NCBI GenBank assembly: GCA_038062615.1
Contig: JBBTWV010000002.1
Coordinates: 1-56,491 of the forward strand
DNA: 56,491 bases
Source: JBBTWV01 sp038062615
GTDB taxonomy: Bacteria; Patescibacteriota; Gracilibacteria; UBA1369; UM-FILTER-53-11
Direction of reading: 5' to 3'
The notes beneath the pieces are model-generated. The model saw only the letters and a program-made list of their open reading frames with translations. It did not search any database and had not been told where the DNA came from. The translations under genes and the position numbers were made by a program. Every line of letters begins with the position of its first letter. Position 1 is the stretch's first letter. Below, piece by piece: positions 18,254 through 25,209 of this stretch.

Positions 18254-18680
18254 ATCTCTCTTCGTCGTAGATGCCTCGGTTCTTTTGAAGTGGTATCTCA
18301 AAGAAGAAAATGATCAAGAACCCGCTTTGCAGCTGCAAACAGACTACCACTACGATAAGATTTCTCTCGCGATTCCGCACTATGCTTGGTCGGAGGTATT
18401 GAATACATTGGGAAGAAAAAAATCCTTTGATGAAGTACTTGCCTATTTTTCGCGTTATTTAGCCTTTGAAATACAGGAATATTCCATCACGCTTGAAATT
18501 GCAGCCGTGGCCATTGAACTTATGGAAAAGTTCCCTAATATAACCTTTTACGATGCCGGTTATCATGCTTTGGCGCTCCAAGAAGGAGGTACTTTTGTAA
18601 CCGCTGATGAAAAATATTTCCAAAAAACAAAAAAGCATGGCGGCATCATGCTCTTGAAAGACTACGGCAAGAAACGCTAG
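18240..18680 (+). CDS. PIN-domain ribonuclease toxin (VapC-like), copy A
   Basis: 146 residues, typical of VapC toxins. The PIN acidic residues are in place: D11 (VVDASVLLKW), E52 (AWSEVLNTL), D105 (TFYDAGYHALAL) and D123 (VTADEKYF). Such toxins cleave tRNA or other RNA with Mg2+. It is intact, unlike copy B, where codon 80 is a stop. Translationally coupled to the antitoxin by the 14-bp overlap. Confidence 0.88.
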   Translation: MAENKSLFVVDASVLLKWYLKEENDQEPALQLQTDYHYDKISLAIPHYAWSEVLNTLGRKKSFDEVLAYFSRYLAFEIQEYSITLEIAAVAIELMEKFPNITFYDAGYHALALQEGGTFVTADEKYFQKTKKHGGIMLLKDYGKKR

Positions 18681-18855
18681 ACTGCCGCAGATGGGTAAGG
18701 AGTTCTCTAACAGGCCAAGCCGCAGCTCGAGCCAAGGCGAAGATGCCGAATCAAGAAGATTCGGCTTGGCTAAGCAATTAACTCGCCCAAATGATGCTAA
18801 GGCATCAAGCAGAGCAAGCGGCGATGAGGGCGAAACTTCGGCTCAAGAAATCGCC
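18677..18855 (+). pseudogene. pyrE 5' remnant split by a repeat insertion
   Basis: Bases 18677-18693 are identical to the 17 nt ending in the pyrE start codon (24012-24028), and 18840-18855 are identical to pyrE codons 3-8 (24034-24049). In pyrE these blocks are 5 nt apart; here 146 nt of repeat DNA lies between. The frame is kept across the insert (MGK...AQEIA versus MNKAQEIA). After 18855 similarity stops. The remnant marks the edge of the duplicated block. Confidence 0.8.
18700..18838. repeat. dispersed repeat family B, long copy
   Basis: Starts with TAACAGGCCAAGCCG, contains an ATTCGGCTTGGCTAAGC arm, and ends with a block (GATGCTAAGGCATCA, then AGAGCAAGCGGCGATGA) that recurs within rpsK at about 36385-36430 and partly at 36594-36615. 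Other members occur at 28628-28657, 36541-36627, 43767-43825 and 45031-45088. Confidence 0.7.
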
Positions 18856-18874
18856 GTGTCTCCTTTGGAAAATT

Positions 18875-20317
18875 ATGAATCCTATTTCTCTCGCCGATTT
18901 TAAAACGGCCCATGAGCCAAGAGCTTACGTTAATTCGAGCATTCGCTTTCATCATGAATTCTCGCAGCGCGAACGTCTTAAAGCCGCGCAAAAAGCCGGC
19001 TGGAATGTTTTTCAATTTCCTTCAGAAATGCTGAAAGGAGGTGATCTGCTCTCCGATTCGGGAACAACGACCATGACGGTGGAACAAGTTGCCGCGATGT
19101 TTCTTGGCGATGAAGCTTACGGAAGCAATTACGGCTATTTCCAGCTTCTTGAAACTTTTGAAGAAGTATTCGGAATTCCTTCCCAACAAACTGAAGTTTT
19201 TTTCTTCCATCAAGGCCGGGCGGCCGAACATGCTCTCTTTTCACAAATTGGAAAATTTGGCGAGCACCTCATTATTCCCAGCAACGGTCATTTTGATACC
19301 ACCCGTGCCAACATAGAAAATAATCGCATTGCGGCAAAAGATTGTTTTTCGCCACAACTTCATTCAAAGCAAACGGCACCTTTTAAAGGAAATATGGATT
19401 TGGCGGTTTTAGAGCGGATTCTGCAGGAAAATTCCCAAAATATTCCTCTTGTTTATGTCACTATCACCAACAACAGCGGCGGCGGGCAGCCGGTTTCGCT
19501 GGCCAATATAAAGGCTGTAAGAAAACTTTGCGACCACTATGCTAAGCCGTTATTTTTGGATGCCTGCCGTTTTGCCGAAAACTCTTGGTTTATTAAAGCT
19601 CGCGAAAAAGAATACGCCGGCAGAACCGTCCGAAATATTGTAAAAGAAATTTTCGCCCTCTGCGACGGATTTACCATCTCTCTCAAAAAGGACGGCTTGG
19701 CCAACATGGGAGGTGCGCTTGTCATCAAAAAAAAGAGTCCGCTTGTAGGTGAGCATCCGCGCCTTTTAAATGATATTCGGGATCATCAAATTCTCACCGA
19801 AGGTCATCCCACCTACGGCGGCCTTTCCGGCCGTGACATTATGACGCTTTGTGTGGGGCTTAAAACGGCCGTTACCGAGCAGTATCTCAAAAGCCGCATC
19901 GGTTTGGTGCATGAATTCGGACGCATGCTTAAAAAGGCAAAAGTTCCCGTACTGGAACCTTTTGGCGGACATGCCATATATTTAGATATGGACAAATTTT
20001 TTGTTAAAACCAAGCATCAGCGTGCGGATTTTGGCGGTATTGCTTTCACCGGTTTGTTGCTCCTCAAGGGCGTTCGTCTTTGCGAACTCGGCGCTTTTGC
20101 TTTTGGGGAAAATCATCCTCATAATTTTGTCCGCGCGGCGGTTCCCCGCAATAAATACGAACTGGAAGATCTTGCCTATGTTGCCGATTGCATCCAGGGG
20201 CTTTATGAAAAACGCCGCGAAATTCCGCGGGCCGTTCCGGTATATGGCCGCGACTTAACACTTCGCCATTTTAAGGCGAGGTTTAAGCTGGAGGCTTTTT
20301 CCTCATTAGTTAGCTGA
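18875..20317 (+). CDS. tryptophanase / tyrosine phenol-lyase family PLP enzyme
   Basis: 480 residues, close to TnaA and Tpl (about 460-475). Family motifs: TNNSGGGQPVSLANIKAVR, LDACRFAENSWFIKAREKEY, and the PLP site SLKKDGLANMGG with the second Lys (about K272) as the expected Schiff-base residue. Enzymes of this family cleave tryptophan to indole, pyruvate and ammonia, or tyrosine to phenol; sequence alone does not settle which. I start at the ATG at 18875, because upstream in-frame residues come from repeat DNA. It lies between the two copies of the duplicated module, so it may have been inserted there. tnaC-like leader and tnaB not seen. Confidence 0.9.
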   Translation: MNPISLADFKTAHEPRAYVNSSIRFHHEFSQRERLKAAQKAGWNVFQFPSEMLKGGDLLSDSGTTTMTVEQVAAMFLGDEAYGSNYGYFQLLETFEEVFGIPSQQTEVFFFHQGRAAEHALFSQIGKFGEHLIIPSNGHFDTTRANIENNRIAAKDCFSPQLHSKQTAPFKGNMDLAVLERILQENSQNIPLVYVTITNNSGGGQPVSLANIKAVRKLCDHYAKPLFLDACRFAENSWFIKAREKEYAGRTVRNIVKEIFALCDGFTISLKKDGLANMGGALVIKKKSPLVGEHPRLLNDIRDHQILTEGHPTYGGLSGRDIMTLCVGLKTAVTEQYLKSRIGLVHEFGRMLKKAKVPVLEPFGGHAIYLDMDKFFVKTKHQRADFGGIAFTGLLLLKGVRLCELGAFAFGENHPHNFVRAAVPRNKYELEDLAYVADCIQGLYEKRREIPRAVPVYGRDLTLRHFKARFKLEAFSSLVS

Positions 20318-20414
20318 TTTCTCCCTGTTAGGCTCTTAGGGAATCTCTGAAAAACATCTTGCAAGCTGCGATTATTGTATTTTGGCCGCAAACACCTATT
20401 CGCAAAATAAAAGT

Positions 20415-20443
20415 TTGCACTAACGCTGCTAGTGCGCTATAAT
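20415..20443 (+). promoter_or_regulatory. RelBE-like promoter with operator in the spacer
   Basis: TTGCAC (20415-20420), 17 bp, TATAAT (20438-20443), 6 nt, ATG. An inverted repeat GCACTA...TAGTGC (20417-20422 and 20430-20435) fills the spacer, suiting autorepression by the antitoxin. The transcript is probably leaderless. Confidence 0.75.
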
Positions 20444-20449
20444 ACGCCT

Positions 20450-20677
20450 ATGTCGAATCTTACCATCCGTATCAATGAAAATTTAAAGAAGAAGGCTGCA
20501 AAAGAAGCAGGCAAGCTTGGCATATCCCTTACGTTTGTGGTGATTAATGCCCTTAACCATTTTATTGAATCACCTAAAATTACCATTGGCGAACCGGAAG
20601 ATGTTATGGTGACCCCTGATCTTCAAAAGAGCATGGATACCATTGGCAGGCTGATATCCAAAAAGCAGCGTAAATGA
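20450..20677 (+). CDS. RelB/DinJ-like RHH antitoxin
   Basis: 75 residues from the ATG that directly follows the promoter (MSNLTIRINENLKKKAAK). The N-terminal ribbon-helix-helix (1-45; LTIRIN strand, then two helices with LGISLTFVVINALNHFI) is typical of RelB/DinJ antitoxins. The C-terminal part should wrap the toxin. It overlaps the next gene by ATGA. Confidence 0.82.
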   Translation: MSNLTIRINENLKKKAAKEAGKLGISLTFVVINALNHFIESPKITIGEPEDVMVTPDLQKSMDTIGRLISKKQRK

Positions 20678-21054
20678 GACTCATCCTTACTGATTCAATC
20701 AAAAAGAGTGAGCTCTCGCCGCTGGAGAAGGTTTTTCCGTTGAAAGTCATTCAAATTGCTGCACGGAAAGCGCTTTTAGGGCTGGGGGAATCCATAAAAA
20801 ATCCCATGAAAGTTCCTTTTACTTGCCTCAAAAAACTTTATCTGACAGGAACAAGCGGCGCAGGGCGCGTCATCTTTTTACTGCTTACCAATGAACAGCA
20901 ATCTGTCTTGGTAATGCTCAGGCACAAAAATGACAAAAAAATCGGGGCAAACATGGCGATACAAAATCCGCGATTTAAGGGACTTTTGGAACGGAATTTA
21001 AACCTTATTGCCAAGGATCTTCAAAACGGTAAATTTGAAGCCAGCGAAATTTGA
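20674..21054 (+). CDS. RelE/ParE-superfamily toxin-like protein
   Basis: 126 residues, coupled to the antitoxin by a 4-bp overlap. The central GAGRVIFLLL...QSVLVMLRHKNDKKIGANMA matches the beta-strand core of RelE-fold toxins, with basic residues (R, H, K) where ribosome-dependent mRNA cleavage or gyrase binding residues lie. The N-terminal 45 residues form a helical arm. Assignment rests on operon context and this strand pattern. It converges with large helical gene copy B. Confidence 0.7.
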   Translation: MRLILTDSIKKSELSPLEKVFPLKVIQIAARKALLGLGESIKNPMKVPFTCLKKLYLTGTSGAGRVIFLLLTNEQQSVLVMLRHKNDKKIGANMAIQNPRFKGLLERNLNLIAKDLQNGKFEASEI

Positions 21055-21072
21055 TTATCTCGGCCTTCTTTT

Positions 21073-22731
21073 TCAGGAAGCTTTTGGCTTTCGCCTGTCA
21101 ATTTCCGCACTTGCTTCTTTCCATATCTCATCGCACGGATGCTTACCACCCCAAGGATTAAATCTTTCTGTGACTTTATCAAGTTCTTCATCGCTCATGT
21201 GTGATTCAATGATATGCTTTGACCACAAATACCAGGCCGTGTACAGGTTGGTATGCAGCAATACATTTACAAGAATTTTTCTGGCTTCTTCCTCGGAAGT
21301 TGTGCAAGCCCTTATTCTTGCCACCGTGTTATCAATGAATTTTCCGTCAGGTTCCTTGTCCCTCAACTCGGCGGTAAGGTCGCGAATTTTTTTATAATTT
21401 CTATCTCGAGCTTCCTGGCTCTTAACCTCACGGTGTGCCACAAGTGATCCTGCACGTTTTTCTAAAATGCTCTCGGCGTCCAGTCCTCTTGTCCGACATT
21501 CGGCGATGGCGGCCTGGGCAACGCGATCGCTCGTGGTATATAGGGCTATCTCTGCCAACAGCTCGTTCGTCAAAACAGGCTCATAATTTTGCAATTCATC
21601 CCAGACTGCCTCACACGTTTCTAGATCTTCACACCAAACAAAGAAAGTTTTTAGCATGTGCAGAAAGTCCGTGCCTTCATCAAAAGATTCCATGATCATG
21701 TGGAGGAGCGCACATGCGGAATAGGCATGGGTCGCGGCATGGAACTGGTCTACTAAGAATGTCCGATGTAAGCCTACATGCTCCTCGGTTGCTGTGGCAT
21801 GCCATTCTCTCGCTACTCCTCGATAATAATCAAAGGTGATTTCAGTTCTGATGCTTTGTGCACGGGCTAACATGAACCTTTGATATGGAGGAGATACGGC
21901 GGCGAGCACTTCAAGGACTTGTCTTCTCCCATGATTCACCAAGGCAGAGCTTTTATCCACAACCGCAAGAGCGCTCTCGCCAACTCCTTCCGTCATGGAT
22001 GCAATATCGGCGGTTTCATAAGTGGGCTCCGCAGGAGGTTCCATCCCTTGCTCCAAAAAACTTTCCTGGTAGGTAAGGCTATCTCTCAAATCCAAAAGAT
22101 CGCCTATCCTTGGAAATTCCTCAGTATTGCTACCAACTTTTTGTAAAATTCTTTCGGCAACGCGTCTTCGCTCATCATCATCCATTTTAAATTTATAGCG
22201 CGTTTCTATAATTCCTATCGCCGGTCTCCTACTATGGAGGTTGTTCTCAATCTGCTTGAGTAAATCAACAAATGCTTGAGTGAGCCGTTCCGCAAAATCT
22301 TTTTCTGGAGTGTAAGGTTTCATATCCATATCGGTGGATAGTGGTCTAAGCTTTTGGCGGTGCACAGCCAAGTCCACAAAGTCTTGCGGTGCATGGACCG
22401 TAAGGTTGGAAACCTGCTGCTCACTTATTAATTTCAAAACAGTTCCGATAGTTGAAATATCTTTTGTAGATATTACTTTTTCGCCTATTTTGTCCCATTC
22501 AACGGTTCGAATTTCTTCCATTTGCAAATTCAGTATTTCGCCAACAGCGTAATGTCCCACCAGCATGCTCATTTCGAGGCTATAATCAGCTATTAGGTTA
22601 TTAATTTCCAATATGGTTTTTTGATATGCAGTTAAGGTAGTTGGGTGTTCTCTTTGCTCTGTTACAAGTTTTTGTGCGGTCGTAGAGATTTCGATGAGTT
22701 TTCTCATCCCTCTTATTAAATAATTCAGCAA
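21073..22731 (-). CDS. large helical protein of the duplicated module, copy B (5' frameshifted)
   Basis: 552 residues remain open, from a TTG at 22731 (or ATG at 22707). Paralogue of the 15956-17773 product. The native start should be the ATG at 22781, 9 nt after a conserved promoter, but that frame (MDKPSGETPK, like copy A's DKSPPSGATR) stops after 18 codons. The homologous QIPDKLEPLLNYL continues in another frame, so a small deletion or frameshift has cut the gene near codon 10. The rest has no stop codons, so loss is recent, or an internal start rescues it. Divergent from the copy B RHH-PIN pair. Function unknown. Confidence 0.75.
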   Translation of the reverse strand: MLNYLIRGMRKLIEISTTAQKLVTEQREHPTTLTAYQKTILEINNLIADYSLEMSMLVGHYAVGEILNLQMEEIRTVEWDKIGEKVISTKDISTIGTVLKLISEQQVSNLTVHAPQDFVDLAVHRQKLRPLSTDMDMKPYTPEKDFAERLTQAFVDLLKQIENNLHSRRPAIGIIETRYKFKMDDDERRRVAERILQKVGSNTEEFPRIGDLLDLRDSLTYQESFLEQGMEPPAEPTYETADIASMTEGVGESALAVVDKSSALVNHGRRQVLEVLAAVSPPYQRFMLARAQSIRTEITFDYYRGVAREWHATATEEHVGLHRTFLVDQFHAATHAYSACALLHMIMESFDEGTDFLHMLKTFFVWCEDLETCEAVWDELQNYEPVLTNELLAEIALYTTSDRVAQAAIAECRTRGLDAESILEKRAGSLVAHREVKSQEARDRNYKKIRDLTAELRDKEPDGKFIDNTVARIRACTTSEEEARKILVNVLLHTNLYTAWYLWSKHIIESHMSDEELDKVTERFNPWGGKHPCDEIWKEASAEIDRRKPKAS

Positions 22732-22790
22732 TGGCTCAAGCTTGTCTGGGATTTGGGGGTTTCACCAGATGGCTTGTCCATAAGGTGCAT

Positions 22791-22819
22791 ATTAAACACT
22801 AAATTAACAGATAAGTCAA
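22791..22819 (-). promoter_or_regulatory. promoter of large helical gene, copy B
   Basis: Minus strand TTGACT, 17 bp, TTTAAT, the same elements and spacing as copy A. An ATG directly abuts the -10 and a second lies 9 nt on; both open the same short, frameshifted frame. Confidence 0.65.
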
Positions 22820-22882
22820 CAGGTTCGTAACCTGTTATGTCTGATGGTAGGTTTTAAAACTGGGTTGGCGACTCAGAATCAA

Positions 22883-22935
22883 TTGATGTTCAAAATCGTA
22901 TGGAGTAACATAAGGGTGTAACAATCTTACTCCCT
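22883..22935 (+). promoter_or_regulatory. vapBC-like promoter and operator, copy B
   Basis: TTGATG (22883-22888), 17 bp, TAACAT (22906-22911), then arms AGGGTGTAAC (22913-22922) and CTTACTCCCT (22926-22935), 8 of 10 positions paired, ending at the ATG. The copy A palindrome is perfect, so copy B has drifted. Confidence 0.65.
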
Positions 22936-23268
22936 ATGAACACCCCCCGCAAAAAAGTAAAAGCCAAATACGCTATCAAACTCAAACATTTTCCTGTTTG
23001 TCCTCAATTTGGATCTGCGTTTTTTGGCTCAGGGAAAAGACCTCGGAAGAAAGTAAATTTTATGGTGAATATGGATCTTTTGGAAGCCATAACATTTTTG
23101 GTCCCTTCGGGTAGCAGGAGCGAATTTGTAAATGAAGCCGTGGAAGAAGCTCTCAGGGATTTTGCCCGAAGAAAAGCAATAGAGGCGATGGATGAATTTC
23201 GTAGGAAAAATAAATGGAAAATGACGGACGAAGAAATTCGTAAAGCTATCAATTATGGTCGCAAATAG
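22936..23268 (+). CDS. RHH-type antitoxin (VapB-like), copy B
   Basis: 110 residues, clearly paralogous to the 17918 gene: same basic arm (KKVKAKYAIKLKHFPVCP), same VNFMV ribbon, same SRSEFVNEAVEEAL helix, same MTDEEIRKAINYGRK tail. The reading frame is intact although its toxin partner is broken, so it may act as a stand-alone antitoxin or repressor able to cross-talk with copy A. Confidence 0.8.
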   Translation: MNTPRKKVKAKYAIKLKHFPVCPQFGSAFFGSGKRPRKKVNFMVNMDLLEAITFLVPSGSRSEFVNEAVEEALRDFARRKAIEAMDEFRRKNKWKMTDEEIRKAINYGRK

Positions 23269-23695
23269 GCCGCTCTTCATTGTTGATGCCTCTGTGATTT
23301 TAAAGTGGTTCCTCTTTGAGCCGGATTCCCAGGAACAGTCACTCCATCTCCGGCGAGATTATTTTGAGAGGAAGGTGGAGCTAGCTGTTCTTAACTATAC
23401 TTATGCTGAAATTTTGAATACTTTAGGGCGAATTCTCCCCCAAGAGAAAGCGCTTTCGGCCTTTTCTCAGCTGTTGATGTATCAATTGCAGTAATACCAT
23501 ACCACTATGGAATTAGCTTCGATGGGTTGCGAACTCATGAAGAATTTTTCTGGTGTCACCTTTTATGATTCTGGTTATCATGCCTTGGCTCTACAGGAAG
23601 GTGGCACATTTATAACCGCCGATGAAAAATATTTCCAAAAAACAAAGAAACAAGGCGGGGTAATGCTCTTGAAAGACTACGGCAAGAAACGCTAG
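23255..23695 (+). pseudogene. PIN-domain toxin (VapC-like), copy B, nonsense-interrupted
   Basis: Same length and frame as the copy A toxin, but codon 80 is TAA (23492-23494) where copy A has GAA, a single G-to-T change. Upstream part: FIVDASVILKW and YAEILNTLG. Downstream part (same frame): TFYDSGYHALALQ, TADEKYFQKTKK, ending in the same LLKDYGKKR. The catalytic residues are split between the halves, so no active PIN enzyme is expected unless the stop is suppressed. Confidence 0.88.
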
Positions 23696-23699
23696 GAGC

Positions 23700-23936
23700 T
23701 GTACGCCTTTTGCAATAATTATTTTTTATTTAATAATCCACAGGCGATAGCAAAACCTGCGCTTATTATGGCTATTCCTATGCTTGCACTTGCTGGTGCA
23801 TTTTCCCAAAGCCAAAGCGGAGCCGTTACTATATTTGCTGCAAAAAATATTGAAAGGAAAAAATAAATTTTGTGCATAAATTTAATGAAATAAAATACAA
23901 CAGTTGGTATTTTATCCTTTTTTACTATGGCGTACA
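23700..23936. repeat. 237-bp AT-rich segment with 8-bp inverted ends
   Basis: Ends TGTACGCC (23700-23707) and GGCGTACA (23929-23936). Outside, CTAGGAGCTGT (23692-23702) is mirrored by ACAGCTCCTAG at 24005-24015, just before pyrE. It contains the small membrane ORF at 23719. It may be a small insertion or a rearrangement scar. The rest of the gap up to pyrE holds a TAGAAT box at about 23973. Confidence 0.45.
23719..23877 (-). CDS. possible small two-helix membrane protein
   Basis: About 52 residues from the internal ATG (MHKIYFFLSIFFAANIV...), or 76 from an upstream start. It has two hydrophobic segments separated by LWENAPAS and ends in LLNKK. No family recognised and no Shine-Dalgarno. It lies inside the segment with inverted ends. 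Weakly supported. Confidence 0.35.
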   Translation of the reverse strand: MHKIYFFLSIFFAANIVTAPLWLWENAPASASIGIAIISAGFAIACGLLNKK

Positions 23937-24025
23937 ACATCCGCGCCACTCGTGCCTAGAATCCAGATCTGCTAGAATACAACCATCCCAAGCTCGTTAT
24001 GCTAACAGCTCCTAGACTGCCGCAG

Positions 24026-24676
24026 ATGAACAAGGCTCAAGAAATCGCCAAAATCCTACTCGACATCGGGGCTGTGAAGGTGAGCATGGATCCGCCGTTT
24101 ACGTGGACCTCTGGCATAAAATCTCCGGTATATTGTGATAACCGCAAACTTATTTCGCATCCCAAAGAGCGGCAGGCGGTGGTAAAAGCATTCGCTGATT
24201 TGGTGCGCGAAAAAAAACTGGATCCGGAATATATTGGCGGAACCGCCACGGCGGCCATTCCTTGGGCGGCATTTTTGGCTTATGAGCTCAACTTACCCAT
24301 GGTGTATATTCGTCCGGAAAAAAAGGAACACGGTGCGGGCCGGCAAGTGGAAGGGGATCTGCCGCCTGGCAAACGCGTCCTCATTGTGGAGGATCTTATT
24401 TCTACCGGTGGATCTTCGGTAAATGCGGCTAAAGCCGTACAGCAAGAATGCCAAGGCGTGGTTACGGATGTGCTTGCGATTGTTACTTACGAATTAGATG
24501 AAGCTCAGCAAAAATTCCAGGAATCCGGTTTGCATATTTCTACGCTTACGAATTTTTCAAATATTATCGGTTTGGCGCTTGAGCGCGGGAATATTACACA
24601 AGAACAATGGGGAAAAATTTTGGAATTTAGAAAAAATCCAAGAAGTTGGTTTTCAGTTTTTGGGCTGGAATCATAG
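24026..24676 (+). CDS. pyrE: orotate phosphoribosyltransferase
   Basis: 216 residues from the ATG at 24026 (MNKAQEIAKIL). Transfers phosphoribose from PRPP to orotate, giving OMP. The PRPP motif VLIVEDLISTGGSS and the FTWTSGIKSPVYCDNR substrate loop are present, as is IGGTATAAIPWAAFLA. A duplicate of its 5' end survives at 18677-18855, so an ancestral order was RHH-PIN then pyrE. Confidence 0.94.
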   Translation: MNKAQEIAKILLDIGAVKVSMDPPFTWTSGIKSPVYCDNRKLISHPKERQAVVKAFADLVREKKLDPEYIGGTATAAIPWAAFLAYELNLPMVYIRPEKKEHGAGRQVEGDLPPGKRVLIVEDLISTGGSSVNAAKAVQQECQGVVTDVLAIVTYELDEAQQKFQESGLHISTLTNFSNIIGLALERGNITQEQWGKILEFRKNPRSWFSVFGLES

Positions 24677-24690
24677 GGACCTCTCGTATT

Positions 24691-25065
24691 TTACCCTGGA
24701 ACATTTTCACTATCAGAAAATGCTGGTGTGCCAGGCAGATCTTCTGTGTCTATATTTTGTTCTCGCCGGAGATGGGGAACTGTTGTAGGCAGGTTTGGAG
24801 GCAGCGTTGGTGATGGCGATGGTTGCGGTCCAAAACCGGATGATGGTGTCTGCGGCGGCTTAAAATGGTCCCATGCGTGTGCGGCACCCAGTGCGGTTCC
24901 AGCACTAAATAATATAAGAGCCAGGGTATTTCTTCGGACCCAATTCCCAATATCACGAAGAGGTGTTGCACGCTTAACACGCTGCAATATGGGTGATTTT
25001 CGGTGTAACACGCCGTATGGTAACGCGTGGCGCTCCACCTCAAGGGCTGAGTTCCTTCCCTCCAT
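24691..25065 (-). CDS. single-pass membrane protein with Pro-rich tail, unknown
   Basis: 124 residues. A basic N-terminal half, one transmembrane segment (about 46-64: LALILFSAGTALGAAHAW) and a Pro/Ser-rich C-terminal region (PQPSPSPTLPPNLP). No family recognised. It lies between pyrE and pyrF on the opposite strand and ends just after pyrE. A TATCCT box 8 nt before the ATG would again give a leaderless mRNA. Moderate support. Confidence 0.5.
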   Translation of the reverse strand: MEGRNSALEVERHALPYGVLHRKSPILQRVKRATPLRDIGNWVRRNTLALILFSAGTALGAAHAWDHFKPPQTPSSGFGPQPSPSPTLPPNLPTTVPHLRREQNIDTEDLPGTPAFSDSENVPG

Positions 25066-25209
25066 AAATAGATAGGATATAAGTCTTCATCATCCGTGAT
25101 TTTTCCGGTTTCTGTCAAGAAAATGAACAAATTATGGCATTCTCTCGGTTCGGATTATTTGACGTGATAAATAATATATTGTAGATATATGCATGGGGAA
25201 ATGAGTATA

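Noticed and set aside
18691..18903. 70-aa open frame after the first PIN gene
   Set aside because: It is made of a pyrE 5' remnant plus repeat DNA, so it is not a gene in its own right.
23507..23695. Second half of the broken PIN toxin as a separate gene
   Set aside because: It is the in-frame continuation after a nonsense codon, matching residues 85-146 of copy A, so it is one pseudogene.
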